A stretch of DNA of 64,000 nt from Saprospiraceae bacterium (GCA_016711125.1 JADJTQ010000002.1:1178001-1242000), one strand, 5' to 3'. Shown: positions 53,614 to 62,701, counted from the stretch's first letter. Numbers and translations are program-made. The notes: generated by a model not told the origin, from the sequence alone.

Positions 53614-54000
53614 AATACATACTTCGTGTTGGTTTTATGAAAATGGATTTTAGCTAATATGTCCTCAACGGTTCTCGTCGCTCCTGGATCTGTAGACACT
53701 CTACCTTGGCCCCCTTTTAGGCTGCAACCTATAGGAGAGAGGAGAATTTACATTCTCCGGCTCGTCAAAAAATAAAGCATTCTCTGGACTGGAATTTATG
53801 GCTTCAGCATCAGGTTGTACAGGTGAGCAGCCTCCTGAAAGTTATTTCTTTTGAGCGAAAATCATGAACGGGCTGGACTAATTTCGAAGTATAAAATGAT
53901 GCTTTCTGAAATCTGGGCTTGAGTGTGTTTTCCTCGTTCACACCTTCGGGCTTCACCAATGATTTGTCTATCTTCGCAAGGCACTAGTATCTGAGACCTC
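53614..54000. other. Intergenic region before the sigma factor
   Basis: No gene is recognised in this 387 bp. A 6-bp hairpin (GGAGAA/TTCTCC, 53741-53758) is present. A TATCTTCG sequence at 53970-53977 is one base from the CFB -7 box and lies 23 bp before the sigma-factor ATG. Confidence 0.4.
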
Positions 54001-54558
54001 ATGCAGGCAGTAAGTGAGATGACTGATGAGCATTTAATTGTTCATATCAAACAAACGGGAGACAAACAAGGCTTTTCAATCCTGTATCGTCGCTATGCAC
54101 ACTTGCTATTGGGATGGTGCCTGAGATATTTGAAAAATCAGGTGGCCAGCGAAGATGCAGTGATGGATATCATGGAGCAATTAATTCAGAATCTGCACCG
54201 ATACGAAATCAAAGATTTCAAGAATTGGTTATTTCTAGTCACACGAAACCACTGTTATATGCGATTGCGAGGTCAAACTCATGTCTTGATCGACGATCTC
54301 TCCAAGCTGGCCGGAGAAGAGATTATGGAAAATCAGGAAGAAGTCCATCTTAATATCGAGCAACAAGAAAACGATTTGCACGAAGCAATAGAAGCACTGA
54401 AAGGACCTCAAAAAGAATGTATCATCTTATTTTATTTCAAGAAGAAGTCGTACAAAGAAATAACCGATTTGACCGGATTTGATGAAAAGAAGGTCAAAAG
54501 TTATATACAAAATGGTAAACGTAATCTTAGGCTCGGATTGGAAAAAGACTTTACCTGA
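54001..54558 (+). CDS. RNA polymerase sigma factor, ECF type
   Basis: A 185-residue sigma-70 family protein with region 2 (GFSILYRRYAHLLLGWCLRYL, then SEDAVMDIMEQL) and region 4 (ALKGPQKECIILFYFKKKSYKEIT with DLTGFDEKKVKSYIQNGKRN). No region 1 or 3, so it is of the ECF group. An adjacent gene 19 bp downstream encodes a soluble helical protein in the place where an anti-sigma factor is often found. The ATG at 54001 is used; 54019 is possible. Confidence 0.9.
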   Translation: MQAVSEMTDEHLIVHIKQTGDKQGFSILYRRYAHLLLGWCLRYLKNQVASEDAVMDIMEQLIQNLHRYEIKDFKNWLFLVTRNHCYMRLRGQTHVLIDDLSKLAGEEIMENQEEVHLNIEQQENDLHEAIEALKGPQKECIILFYFKKKSYKEITDLTGFDEKKVKSYIQNGKRNLRLGLEKDFT

Positions 54559-54577
54559 TTGAATCAGCATTATTAAT

Positions 54578-55202
54578 ATGTCAGACAAAATAACCAGAAA
54601 GGAGCTTTTAGATCTCCTAAATAGATCTAAACATGAAAAGGACAATTCCGATCAACTTGATGAGTTGGATTCCAAAGCCATGGAAGGATATCAATACCTG
54701 GATAAAGACCAACATCCTGATGGAGCCCTAAATAGTCTGGATGAAAAATTTGACAAGTGGTTAAGTGACAAAGAAGTCTCGCGCGGTAAGAAGGTGCGTA
54801 AAATGACCCCCCGCAGTACCTATTTTATGGTGAACAGAGGTGAAAATACCTCCGTCGAGACTAGTATATACAGTGCCTTTGCTTTGTATGAAAAGGGCGA
54901 CTATCGGGCAGCTGCCAGGGCAATATCTGCACTGAAGGCCGACCATCCCGACAAAAAAGGATCTAAAATTTTACGAGGCCATCAGCTTACTAGCTGCAGG
55001 CGAAGTCGATGCCTGTATTGATCTTTTATTGTTATGCTCACAAGATGATTTTCAAGACCTGAGCCAAAAGTCACCCCCGGTATCTGGCTATGGCATATCT
55101 AAAAAAGGCGATAAGGAAAGTGCGGAAAAATGGCTTAAACAGACCATGGACCTTGATTCAATGCACGCCCAAAGTGCCCACAAAATCCTGGATCAATTAT
55201 AG
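54578..55202 (+). CDS. Helical TPR-like protein next to the sigma factor (three frame breaks)
   Basis: A cytosolic protein of about 208 residues. The first part is charged and helical (TRKELLDLLNRSKHEKDNSD), with YSAFALYEKGDYRAAARAI resembling a TPR. Breaks at 54953-54958 (A6 run), 55074-55078 (C5 run) and 55101-55106 (A6 run) shift it to FYEAISLLAAGEVDACIDLL, RYLAMAYLKKGDKESAEKWL and HKILDQL, again TPR-like. No TM segment is visible, so it is not a classic membrane anti-sigma, but its position suggests a link to the sigma factor. Tail overlaps the convergent next gene by 6 bp. Confidence 0.65.
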
Positions 55203-55841
55203 CTGTGATTCATTCAGATATTTGATCCAGTCATCTTCATAGTCGACATCACTAAGGGTAGGCAGAAGAACCACTGACCATTGAAGTAAATTGATGTTTT
55301 CAATAGTTTTGGGCAAAACCATTGGTGTACTCCATTCAACTCCCGAAAACAATTGACTATGATTTTTCGTGAGACCTAATAGGTAGTAGCCTCCATCAGT
55401 TGCAGGGCCTAATGTAACATCATACTTATCAAGTTTCTCAAAGGCGTCTGTTATGATTTCCGTGTTGATATAAGGGCAATCTGTCCCAATAATCACCGCT
55501 TTTTCATGATTTTCCAGAACCTGATCAAAAGCAATCTTCATCTTTTGTCCCAGATCTTCACCATATTGCTTACGAAAGATAAAGTCCTTGTTTTCGTCAT
55601 TAAATGACTGATCAATGGTGGGGTAAAAATACAAATAGGTAGTGCAATTTAAATGTCGGGCTTGATCCAAGGTTATTTTGACCAATTTTTGGTAGATCTG
55701 CAGTGCTACACTTTTTCCGGCAGTCTTCGCTAGCCGTGTTTTGACTTTTCCGGCTTCGGCTACTCTTAAGAAAATGATCAATCCGTTTTCTGCCCGTTTT
55801 ATTTCCCGGTCGTTCGATTGCTTCACAAGATTTTTACTCAT
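55197..55841 (-). CDS. TIGR04282/DUF2064-family glycosyltransferase
   Basis: A 214-residue GT-A-like nucleotidyl- or glycosyl-transferase of the DUF2064 group. Motifs: GKVKTRLAKTAGKSVALQIY at the N-terminus, AVIIGTDCPYI, VTLGPATDGGYYLLGL and GVEWST. Family members are often annotated as arsenosugar-biosynthesis glycosyltransferases, but no other gene of that pathway (ArsS or ArsM) is visible here. It overlaps hlyD by 8 bp and is the last gene of the minus-strand run from guaB. Substrate unproven. Confidence 0.88.
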   Translation of the reverse strand: MSKNLVKQSNDREIKRAENGLIIFLRVAEAGKVKTRLAKTAGKSVALQIYQKLVKITLDQARHLNCTTYLYFYPTIDQSFNDENKDFIFRKQYGEDLGQKMKIAFDQVLENHEKAVIIGTDCPYINTEIITDAFEKLDKYDVTLGPATDGGYYLLGLTKNHSQLFSGVEWSTPMVLPKTIENINLLQWSVVLLPTLSDVDYEDDWIKYLNESQL

Positions 55842-57198
55842 CCTCTTTATCCTCTGATTTCTTTTCCTTGCGGCGAAAGAAATCCCCTTGCTTTAATTTT
55901 CGGCTGATCACCGAGTATGGGCCACTTACCACCTCTTCATCCAGTGAAAGACCTTCCAGAATCAGGATATAAGTGTCATCTTGAATACCGGTTTCTACCT
56001 GCACCATTTGTACGGTATCTTCCAAACATTTAAATACTACTTCCCGCAGATCTTCCTCCAAGTCTTTCGCCCCATCTTTGTCAAGAGTTTCGTTGATATC
56101 TCTCGTAGTAACTGCCAAAATTGGCACAGCCATGACATCTTTTTCGGTATTGGTGTTAATCTCAACCGATGCTGACATACCAGGCCGGAAGGGAAAAGGT
56201 TTGAGAGGAGTGATTAGATCTTTGTAGGAAGCTGCATCCATCCGGATCTTGACGACAAAATTCGTTACCTGATCCGTAGTCAGTGCAGCTGCTGTACCAA
56301 TAGTTGAAGCGGAATTAGCGATTTCCGTCACCATACCTAGGAACTTACGATCGAGATAAGCATCGACTTCGATCTCTGCGGTGTCACCCAATGAGACCCT
56401 AAGAATGTCGTTTTCACTTACATCAACCTGCACCTCCATTACCGAAAGATTGGCTATTCGCATCATCTCGGTACCAGTCATTTGGATGGTCCCAACCACC
56501 CGTTCACCCTCCTCAATGTCCAGTCTTGAAATAATTCCATCAACGGGAGCAAAAATATTGGTTCGCTTCAGACTGGTTTGTAATTCTTTGAGCGATGCCT
56601 CGACACTTTTTACCGAAAATTCATTGGCATTAATGTTTTCATGGGCAGAATTCTGGCTTGCTTCTGAAGCCAGCAGATTGGCCCTCATGGCATCGAGGTC
56701 AGCCAGAGAAGTCTCATACTCGGCCTTTGAAAGAACCCCCTGATCATAAAGCTGTTTATTGCGGTCATAGATCCGTTTAGCGTTTTGATATTGTGCCTCA
56801 ATTTGCGCTTTCTGTGCTTTGGCATTCTCAGCATTTGATTTCGATATGGCAAGTTGTGCTTTGGCATTGTTGACCGATGCGCGACCTCGCTCTACTGCGG
56901 ATTCGTATGCTTCAGGGTCTATCAGCGCAAGGAGATCTCCGGTTTGTATGGAGTCTCCCTCTTCTACCATCAGTTTGACCACTTCTCCAGATACATCGGA
57001 GCTTATAACGACTTCTTTTTCCGGGAAAATCTTGCCACTCGCAGACACAAGTTCCTTTATGGTTCGCATTTCGACCTTGGCGGTTTCTACTTCTTCCCCT
57101 TTTTTCTGGGTTTTGCTTTTATAAACTGCCAATGCGACAAGGAGAATCAGGGCAATAAATAGGATAAGGTATAAGCGGTTTCTTTTACGTAAGGTCAT
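55834..57198 (-). CDS. HlyD/MacA-type periplasmic adaptor (membrane fusion protein)
   Basis: Periplasmic adaptor of a tripartite efflux pump, 454 residues. One N-terminal TM (LYLILFIALILLVALAVY), lipoyl half with SGEVVKLMVEEGDSIQTGDL, long alpha-hairpin coiled coil (about 90-190), second lipoyl half FAPVDGIISRLDIEEGERVV, beta-barrel, and membrane-proximal domain (VVSGPYSVISRKLKQGDFFR). It starts 2 bp after tolC and is co-directional with it. No MacB-type ABC permease or RND pump is in the window, so the pump that it serves lies elsewhere. Confidence 0.92.
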   Translation of the reverse strand: MTLRKRNRLYLILFIALILLVALAVYKSKTQKKGEEVETAKVEMRTIKELVSASGKIFPEKEVVISSDVSGEVVKLMVEEGDSIQTGDLLALIDPEAYESAVERGRASVNNAKAQLAISKSNAENAKAQKAQIEAQYQNAKRIYDRNKQLYDQGVLSKAEYETSLADLDAMRANLLASEASQNSAHENINANEFSVKSVEASLKELQTSLKRTNIFAPVDGIISRLDIEEGERVVGTIQMTGTEMMRIANLSVMEVQVDVSENDILRVSLGDTAEIEVDAYLDRKFLGMVTEIANSASTIGTAAALTTDQVTNFVVKIRMDAASYKDLITPLKPFPFRPGMSASVEINTNTEKDVMAVPILAVTTRDINETLDKDGAKDLEEDLREVVFKCLEDTVQMVQVETGIQDDTYILILEGLSLDEEVVSGPYSVISRKLKQGDFFRRKEKKSEDKEDE

Positions 57199-57200
57199 TC

Positions 57201-58661
57201 TTAGTTAAGCGTTATTCTTTTTCCTTGGTAGTAGTCAAGTACTTTAGATTTGAAGATATAGTCGTATTTGGCTATGATCAGATTTACTTCTGACTGATCT
57301 CGGTCGTTCTGAGCTGTGATAAATTCAAAACTATTGGCGACCCCTAATGTGAATCTTTTTTCGGTATCCTGGTAGGCAGCCCTTCTCGCTTCAGCTGTGC
57401 GAAGAGCTGCTTCATAATTTTTCTTAGCGGCTTTAGTATCGGCCACAGCTCTTTGAACGTCAGTCTTAAGCTGATTTTTCACTTGCTCATTGGCAATATC
57501 GCTGCGCACTACTTCCAGTTTTGCCAGGTCAAGATTTCCCTTACTTCGACCCTGGTTGTATATAGGTATATTTAATCTCAGTCCAAATCCATAACCTAGG
57601 TTTTGATTTATCTGATTAGGATAATTGATTTTCGATTCCTGAAACACAGGTGATTCAAACTCTACGTTAAAGGGTTCACCGTTCACTAAAAACTGTTGCA
57701 TTTCTAACCGGGTACCGGTTTGATCAAATGTCCTTGCAGATGATGACCAATTTGAGCCAACACTTCCACCCACACCCAGGCTCGGTATCATATCAGCTCT
57801 CGACATAGCAACTCCGATTTCGGCGTTTTGACGACGTAGCTCGCCTGCTTTGATCGATGGCTGCCAATCTATTGCTTTTTTATAAATCTCCTGAGTCGAG
57901 GCAGCCTCGGTCTCGTATTCAGTGGGTACTGGTAGATCTGGCGCTTCCACCGTCATCTCAAAAGAATCATCAAGTTGAAGGAGTTGTTTTAGACTCAAGA
58001 AAGCTATATCAATGTCATTTTGGGTGGTGACAACCAATTGTTCGCTTTGTGCAGACTGTGCTACGAGATCCAGGCGTGCATTTTTAGGTCTGGTTCCTAC
58101 GTTGATCATTCGGTCTATCTGCTCAAGTTGACTATTGATCAGGTCTAAACTCTTCTGGGCATTACTATGATTCTCCCGTGCAAAAAGAATTTGAATATAT
58201 GCCAGTGCTACATCCAGAGCAAGATCATTTTTTATTTGCTCGACATCTAAATTAGCTGCTTGTTTACCGAGATGAGATCTCATGATCTGGTTGGTGATGC
58301 GACCACCATTAAATAGTGTTGCAGATACAGAGACAGAAAAACCCTGATTTCCAAAACTGCGGTTGAGGAAATCATTGGTCGTAGGGTCGATCTGACGACC
58401 AAAATTGAGATTGTAGCTTGAAGATCCATCGACTGTAGGAAACCTGCCCTGATTGGCCACCCGTTGATTGATTCCTGCTTCATCGGAAGCCAGCGATACT
58501 TGTCTGACACTCAGACTATGTTCGATAGCATACTGTATACAGCGATCCAGGCTCCAGACTTCCTGGCCATAAGTAATAATTGTCATGCCAGCCATAAGCA
58601 GACCGGACAGAGTCAGTTTAAAAGCATACACTTTGGCATTGATGAATTCATAATGATGCAA
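57201..58661 (-). CDS. TolC-family outer-membrane efflux protein
   Basis: An outer-membrane channel of about 486 residues. Signal peptide (LSGLLMAGMTIITYGQ), then the two TolC repeats: CIQYAIEHSLSVRQ at the start of the first, GLRLNIPIYNQGRSKGNLDL in the second, with SFEFITAQNDRDQSEVNLIIAKYDYIFK at the end. The NFGRQIDPTTNDFLNRSF segment is typical of Bacteroidetes TolC proteins paired with MacA-like adaptors. It is translated just before hlyD (2 bp apart). The start may be M1 or M23. Confidence 0.92.
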   Translation of the reverse strand: MHHYEFINAKVYAFKLTLSGLLMAGMTIITYGQEVWSLDRCIQYAIEHSLSVRQVSLASDEAGINQRVANQGRFPTVDGSSSYNLNFGRQIDPTTNDFLNRSFGNQGFSVSVSATLFNGGRITNQIMRSHLGKQAANLDVEQIKNDLALDVALAYIQILFARENHSNAQKSLDLINSQLEQIDRMINVGTRPKNARLDLVAQSAQSEQLVVTTQNDIDIAFLSLKQLLQLDDSFEMTVEAPDLPVPTEYETEAASTQEIYKKAIDWQPSIKAGELRRQNAEIGVAMSRADMIPSLGVGGSVGSNWSSSARTFDQTGTRLEMQQFLVNGEPFNVEFESPVFQESKINYPNQINQNLGYGFGLRLNIPIYNQGRSKGNLDLAKLEVVRSDIANEQVKNQLKTDVQRAVADTKAAKKNYEAALRTAEARRAAYQDTEKRFTLGVANSFEFITAQNDRDQSEVNLIIAKYDYIFKSKVLDYYQGKRITLN

Positions 58662-58728
58662 GTTTAGAGTTCTAATTATGGTTGCTGTAGCTTATTATAT
58701 AAAGTGCAGCCGATCTTGGATCAAAACG

Positions 58729-59994
58729 CTATTTTTGACTAATTGTAGTCACTCCAATCAGGCGGTCATATCGTTGCCCAAACGGCCGGAAGTATACCAA
58801 AACTGTGTAATAGTTTTCGGTCTCATGCCAATTGCCTTCCAATAATTCGAAGTCTGGCAAGCCTCCATTTTTAGGTATAGCGACATAAACATAGTCGTAT
58901 ACTCCCTGTTTTAAAGTCGCCTCACCAAAATATGCTGAGTAGCGGTCTTCATAGTACATTTGATACTGTGGATTAATCTGCCAATCGCAAAACCCACCTA
59001 TCAGATAGACGTCAAAATCAAAAAGAGGTTGCGCTGATTCCAATGAAAATAAGATATGGGCGTAGTCGGCCTCAACATCCGAATCATCGTCTTCGTTGGT
59101 TTTAATAACAAACCGACCATTCACATCGGGTTCCAGATGATAGTTTTGATATGTTCTCTTTTGGTCAGGTTTCATTTTAACTTCGGGCGGATCTTGAAAT
59201 CTATCTACCTCGGCCACATTTTTTGATGGAAACCTGAGATTGCGTATATCAATTGTTCGAAATTCTTTGCCCGCTGAAAAAACCAATCGATCCTGATAAT
59301 CAAATTTTAACTCATCAGCTTGCACCAGATATGGTTCAACATCATATATAGCATTGTCCCAACGTTGATTTTGGAGAATGATCGCTTTTATATCCTGATG
59401 GGGATTCACAATCGGAAAATCTTTGTGATTGATGGTAAACTCCACCTCATGGTGAGTGTTTAATTTTGCCACGTTTGCCGGCCGCTTCAAATTCGCAAAG
59501 ATTTTAACTACATTTTCCATGACCATAAACCTTCTGGTGAGCAGAGGTTGCCGGGTATCTTCATCATATATGTGTAGCAAATAGTTTCCCGATTTTGTCC
59601 AACGAAGGTCTTGGTTGGGTATCGAAAGCCGGTAGTGTACGTAGGATACCCTTGTATTGACCGAAAACTCAAATTCTCTGATTTCTTCGTCATTAAATCC
59701 ATTGATATACTCCAGTTCCTCCAGGTCACTCAGAGTCCAGTCGCGATTACAATGCCTGATTTGATACCTAAGATAGCGGGCATCATTAGTTAATTCATCA
59801 AATGAAAGAGACAAGGCGCCCCCTTCAAGGCTGACGATCGGCGCTGCCGTATAAAGCCCTGGAATAGTGAAGACAATTGATTTAACGGTTGATAGATAGA
59901 CATTATCATAATTCACAAAATCTTGTCCTCTTACCTGATTGGATAAAACCAAAAAACTAATTGCAAGACTTGCTAACCAGCGCGCTACATACAT
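58729..59994 (-). CDS. T9SS plug protein (DUF5103)
   Basis: A 421-residue exported protein of the DUF5103 family, whose Flavobacterium member caps the periplasmic side of the SprA translocon of the type IX secretion system. Signal peptide (LAISFLVLSNQVRGQ). Landmarks: YLRYQIRHCNRDWTLSDLEE, YINGFNDEEI, RRFMVMENVVKIF, and at the C-terminus GGFCDWQINPQYQMYYED and YDYVYVAIP. It shows that the host runs T9SS, in agreement with the giant cargo at 41-49 kb. It lies in the guaB-mpg-plug-tolC-hlyD minus-strand run. Confidence 0.9.
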   Translation of the reverse strand: MYVARWLASLAISFLVLSNQVRGQDFVNYDNVYLSTVKSIVFTIPGLYTAAPIVSLEGGALSLSFDELTNDARYLRYQIRHCNRDWTLSDLEELEYINGFNDEEIREFEFSVNTRVSYVHYRLSIPNQDLRWTKSGNYLLHIYDEDTRQPLLTRRFMVMENVVKIFANLKRPANVAKLNTHHEVEFTINHKDFPIVNPHQDIKAIILQNQRWDNAIYDVEPYLVQADELKFDYQDRLVFSAGKEFRTIDIRNLRFPSKNVAEVDRFQDPPEVKMKPDQKRTYQNYHLEPDVNGRFVIKTNEDDDSDVEADYAHILFSLESAQPLFDFDVYLIGGFCDWQINPQYQMYYEDRYSAYFGEATLKQGVYDYVYVAIPKNGGLPDFELLEGNWHETENYYTVLVYFRPFGQRYDRLIGVTTISQK

Positions 59995-60005
59995 CGAGTT
60001 TTCTT

Positions 60006-60614
60006 TTATTTGGCCGGGCTACACCAGGCATTGTGCTTGATTCTAAATCGCCAATTCCAGGACGCACTTTCTTCCGCATAATCAACGCCCACTCTAGGAC
60101 TTCTTATTATATCTTGAGGGCTGAGCGTTAAATTGCGATCTTCGATCCAGATATTTTTTCGCTTCAGAAGCGATTCTCCATTCCATTGGGTATTAAGACC
60201 AAGGGCTTTCGTTAAAATACCAGGACCATTAGATAGGCGGTAGTTGATTTTTGACATTTTACGACGATGCAACATGTGTTCGATTCCTTCAGCTGGCTCG
60301 ATTGCTCTGATTAAAATGGCGTGAGCTGAACCTTCCGGGCCAGTTACGATATTAAATAGGTGGTGTATTCCATAACATAAATATATGTACGCATGTCCGC
60401 CAGCATCAAACATGATTTCTGTTCGTTTGGTGCGTCGATTGTCAAAGGCATGCGAAGCCTTATCATCAGGAGCACGGTATGCTTCAGTTTCAACGATCAT
60501 TCCTGCCGTGTAGCACCCATCGATATTTGTGCATAAGTATTTTCCAAGTAGTGCCTCACCCAGATCTACAACCTGTTCATCAAGATAAAAACTTTCCGAA
60601 AGAAGCTTTTCCAT
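60006..60614 (-). CDS. mpg: DNA-3-methyladenine glycosylase (Mpg/AAG family)
   Basis: A base-excision-repair glycosylase for alkylated purines, 202 residues. ALLGKYLCTNIDGC, the catalytic glutamate region IVETEAYRAPDDKASHAF, RTEIMFDAGGHAYIYLCYGIHHLFNIVT with the intercalating tyrosine region, and HAILIRAIEPAEG are family motifs. NGPGILTKALGL and a C-terminal RVGVDYAEE follow. It is 19 bp after guaB and 11 bp before the plug gene. Confidence 0.94.
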   Translation of the reverse strand: MEKLLSESFYLDEQVVDLGEALLGKYLCTNIDGCYTAGMIVETEAYRAPDDKASHAFDNRRTKRTEIMFDAGGHAYIYLCYGIHHLFNIVTGPEGSAHAILIRAIEPAEGIEHMLHRRKMSKINYRLSNGPGILTKALGLNTQWNGESLLKRKNIWIEDRNLTLSPQDIIRSPRVGVDYAEESASWNWRFRIKHNAWCSPAK

Positions 60615-60633
60615 TGTGCATTGACCCTGGGTG

Positions 60634-62121
60634 CTAAAACCTGCGAGGTGAGTAGTTAGGGGCCTCTTTAGTCATCATGATATTATGAGGGTGACTTTCG
60701 GTAATACCCGCGCTTGATATTCTTACGAACTTGGCCTGTTGGAGTTCGGTGATAATGGCTGCACCACAATAACCCATACCGGCTCTCAAGCCACCAAGGT
60801 ACTGGACCATGACTTCGGCTACTGTACCTTTGTACGGCACCCGACCTTCTATACCTTCGGGCACCAGCTTTCTAATGTCGTCTTCCACATCTTGAAAATA
60901 CCGGTCTTTCGAGCCTCGTTGCATCGCACCAAGTGAGCCCATACCCCGGTAGATTTTAAATTTGCGACCTTCAAAAATGATGGTTTCACCGGGTACTTCT
61001 TCTACTCCGGCAAAAAGTGATCCCGCCATCACCGTACTTGCCCCCGCGGCAATTGCTTTGACAATATCTCCCGTAAATCGGATGCCTCCATCGGCAATGA
61101 TGGGTATGTTTGTACCTTTCAAACCCTGAGCAGTACTATAGATGGCAGAAAGCTGGGGCACTCCCACGCCTGCCACGACTCTGGTAGTACAGATGCTGCC
61201 TGGACCTACCCCTACTTTCACAGCATCGACACCAGCCAGCGCCAACGCTTTAGCTGCTTCTCCTGTCGCAATATTGCCCCCCACCAATTGCATGGATGGA
61301 TAGGCCTTTCTGATTTCTTTGATCATGTTGATGACGCCTATATGATGACCATGAGCAGTGTCAACACAAATGACGTCAACACCTACCTCATGGAGCGCTG
61401 CTACCCGGTCCATAGTCTCAGCAGCTACTCCCACGGCGGCTCCAACCACCAGGCGACCAAAATCATCCTTACAGGCATTAGGATAGTTTTGCACCTTCAT
61501 TATATCTTTGTAGGTAATGAGTCCGATGACTCTATGTTGATCATCGACAACTGGAAGTTTTTCAATTTTTTGTTTTTTGAGGATCTCGGTGGCCTGGGTA
61601 AGAGTAGTACCTGCTGGTGCGGTAATCAAGCCTTTTTTAGTCATTACCTCAACCACCGGTCGACCAGGATTGGTTTCGAAACGGAGATCGCGATTGGTTA
61701 AAATACCAACCAATACATTGTCATGACTCACAATCGGTATCCCACCGATTTTATACTTATTCATTAGCTTCATCGCATCTCCCACCAATGCTTCGGCATG
61801 CAGTGTAACGGGGTCGATGATCATGCCGCTTTCTGATCGCTTTACACTTCTGACTTGCTCCGCATGGGCCTCGATACTCATGTTTTTATGAATGATGCCA
61901 ATTCCACCCTCCCGTGCCATCGCGATAGCCAGATCCCTTTCCGTTACAGTATCCATGGCGGCCGAAACAATGGGAGCATTAAGTGTAAGCGATCGGGTTA
62001 ACTTCGATTTGATGGATACTTCTCTTGGTAAAACTTCAGAACTGGACGGCACGAGAAGCACGTCGTCGAAAGTAAGAGCAAGATCCAGAAATTTGTCGGA
62101 AGAAGAGAACTTTGATTCCAT
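60634..62121 (-). CDS. guaB: Inosine-5'-monophosphate dehydrogenase
   Basis: Catalyses the first committed step of guanine nucleotide synthesis, IMP to XMP with NAD. 495 residues. LTFDDVLLVPSSSEVLPREV at the N-terminus, CBS pair at about 95-210, substrate loop GPGSICTTR with catalytic Cys, GGIRFTGDIVKAIAAGA, flap YRGMGSLGAM and the C-terminal SSAGITESHPHNI. I start at ATG 62121, just below a consensus promoter; the TTG two codons earlier is inside the -7 box. First gene of the minus-strand run to 55197. Frame intact. Confidence 0.97.
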   Translation of the reverse strand: MESKFSSSDKFLDLALTFDDVLLVPSSSEVLPREVSIKSKLTRSLTLNAPIVSAAMDTVTERDLAIAMAREGGIGIIHKNMSIEAHAEQVRSVKRSESGMIIDPVTLHAEALVGDAMKLMNKYKIGGIPIVSHDNVLVGILTNRDLRFETNPGRPVVEVMTKKGLITAPAGTTLTQATEILKKQKIEKLPVVDDQHRVIGLITYKDIMKVQNYPNACKDDFGRLVVGAAVGVAAETMDRVAALHEVGVDVICVDTAHGHHIGVINMIKEIRKAYPSMQLVGGNIATGEAAKALALAGVDAVKVGVGPGSICTTRVVAGVGVPQLSAIYSTAQGLKGTNIPIIADGGIRFTGDIVKAIAAGASTVMAGSLFAGVEEVPGETIIFEGRKFKIYRGMGSLGAMQRGSKDRYFQDVEDDIRKLVPEGIEGRVPYKGTVAEVMVQYLGGLRAGMGYCGAAIITELQQAKFVRISSAGITESHPHNIMMTKEAPNYSPRRF

Positions 62122-62124
62122 CCG

Positions 62125-62154
62125 CAAAAATACCTTTTTCTAAAAAAAGGCCAA
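62125..62154 (-). promoter_or_regulatory. Consensus promoter of guaB
   Basis: On the minus strand, TTG (62154-62152) is followed after exactly 19 nt by TATTTTTG (62132-62125), the full Bacteroidetes consensus. Three bases separate it from the guaB ATG at 62121, so the mRNA is likely leaderless. Confidence 0.75.
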
Positions 62155-62245
62155 TAAAAAATCTATTTTCATCGTCAATCAACGCAAATTAATATTTGTC
62201 GATCCATTACGGTGAGGCAGATTTGGATTGAAATAAAAATCTAAT

Positions 62246-62251
62246 AGGAGG
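62246..62251 (+). promoter_or_regulatory. Shine-Dalgarno sequence of tadA
   Basis: A perfect AGGAGG, rare in Bacteroidetes, lies 3 nt before ATG 62255. This supports 62255 as start over the in-frame GTG at 62252, which abuts the SD. Confidence 0.6.
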
Positions 62252-62254
62252 GTG

Positions 62255-62701
62255 ATGTTATCAGTTTTATCAGATGAATATTTTATGGACCTGGCTATTC
62301 GTGAGGCTGAGAGAGGAGCAAGTGATGGGGAGGTACCGGTAGGGGCAATCATCACTTGCCAAGGCAGTATCGTTGCCAGGGCGCACAATCAAACTGAGCG
62401 ACTGCAAGACAGCACAGCTCATGCAGAACTACTTGCTATTACAGCAGCCTCGGCTCATCTGGGGTCTAAATGGCTGCCACAGTGTACCTTATTCGTGACC
62501 CTAGAACCTTGCCTGATGTGTGCCGGGGCAGTGTATTGGGCTCGATTGGGCCGGGTAGTCTATGGAGCAAGTGATGACAAGCGTGGCTTTATGCAGTATG
62601 GTAAAGGTCTCTTACATCCAACCACGAAGCTTGAATTTGGCGTTCGTCATGATGTCTGCTTACAGATACTTCAGCAATTTTTCACCCTCAAACGTACTTA
62701 A
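62255..62701 (+). CDS. tadA: tRNA-specific adenosine deaminase
   Basis: Deaminates the wobble adenosine of tRNA-Arg(ACG) to inosine. 148 residues. Zinc and proton-shuttle motif HAE (His56, Glu58 in STAHAELLAI) and PCxxC with Cys86 and Cys89 (TLEPCLMCAGAVYWARL) are as expected. DGEVPVGAI in the first quarter and YGASDDKRGFMQYG are TadA-typical. It is divergent from guaB and followed by a lipoprotein gene. Confidence 0.95.
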   Translation: MLSVLSDEYFMDLAIREAERGASDGEVPVGAIITCQGSIVARAHNQTERLQDSTAHAELLAITAASAHLGSKWLPQCTLFVTLEPCLMCAGAVYWARLGRVVYGASDDKRGFMQYGKGLLHPTTKLEFGVRHDVCLQILQQFFTLKRT

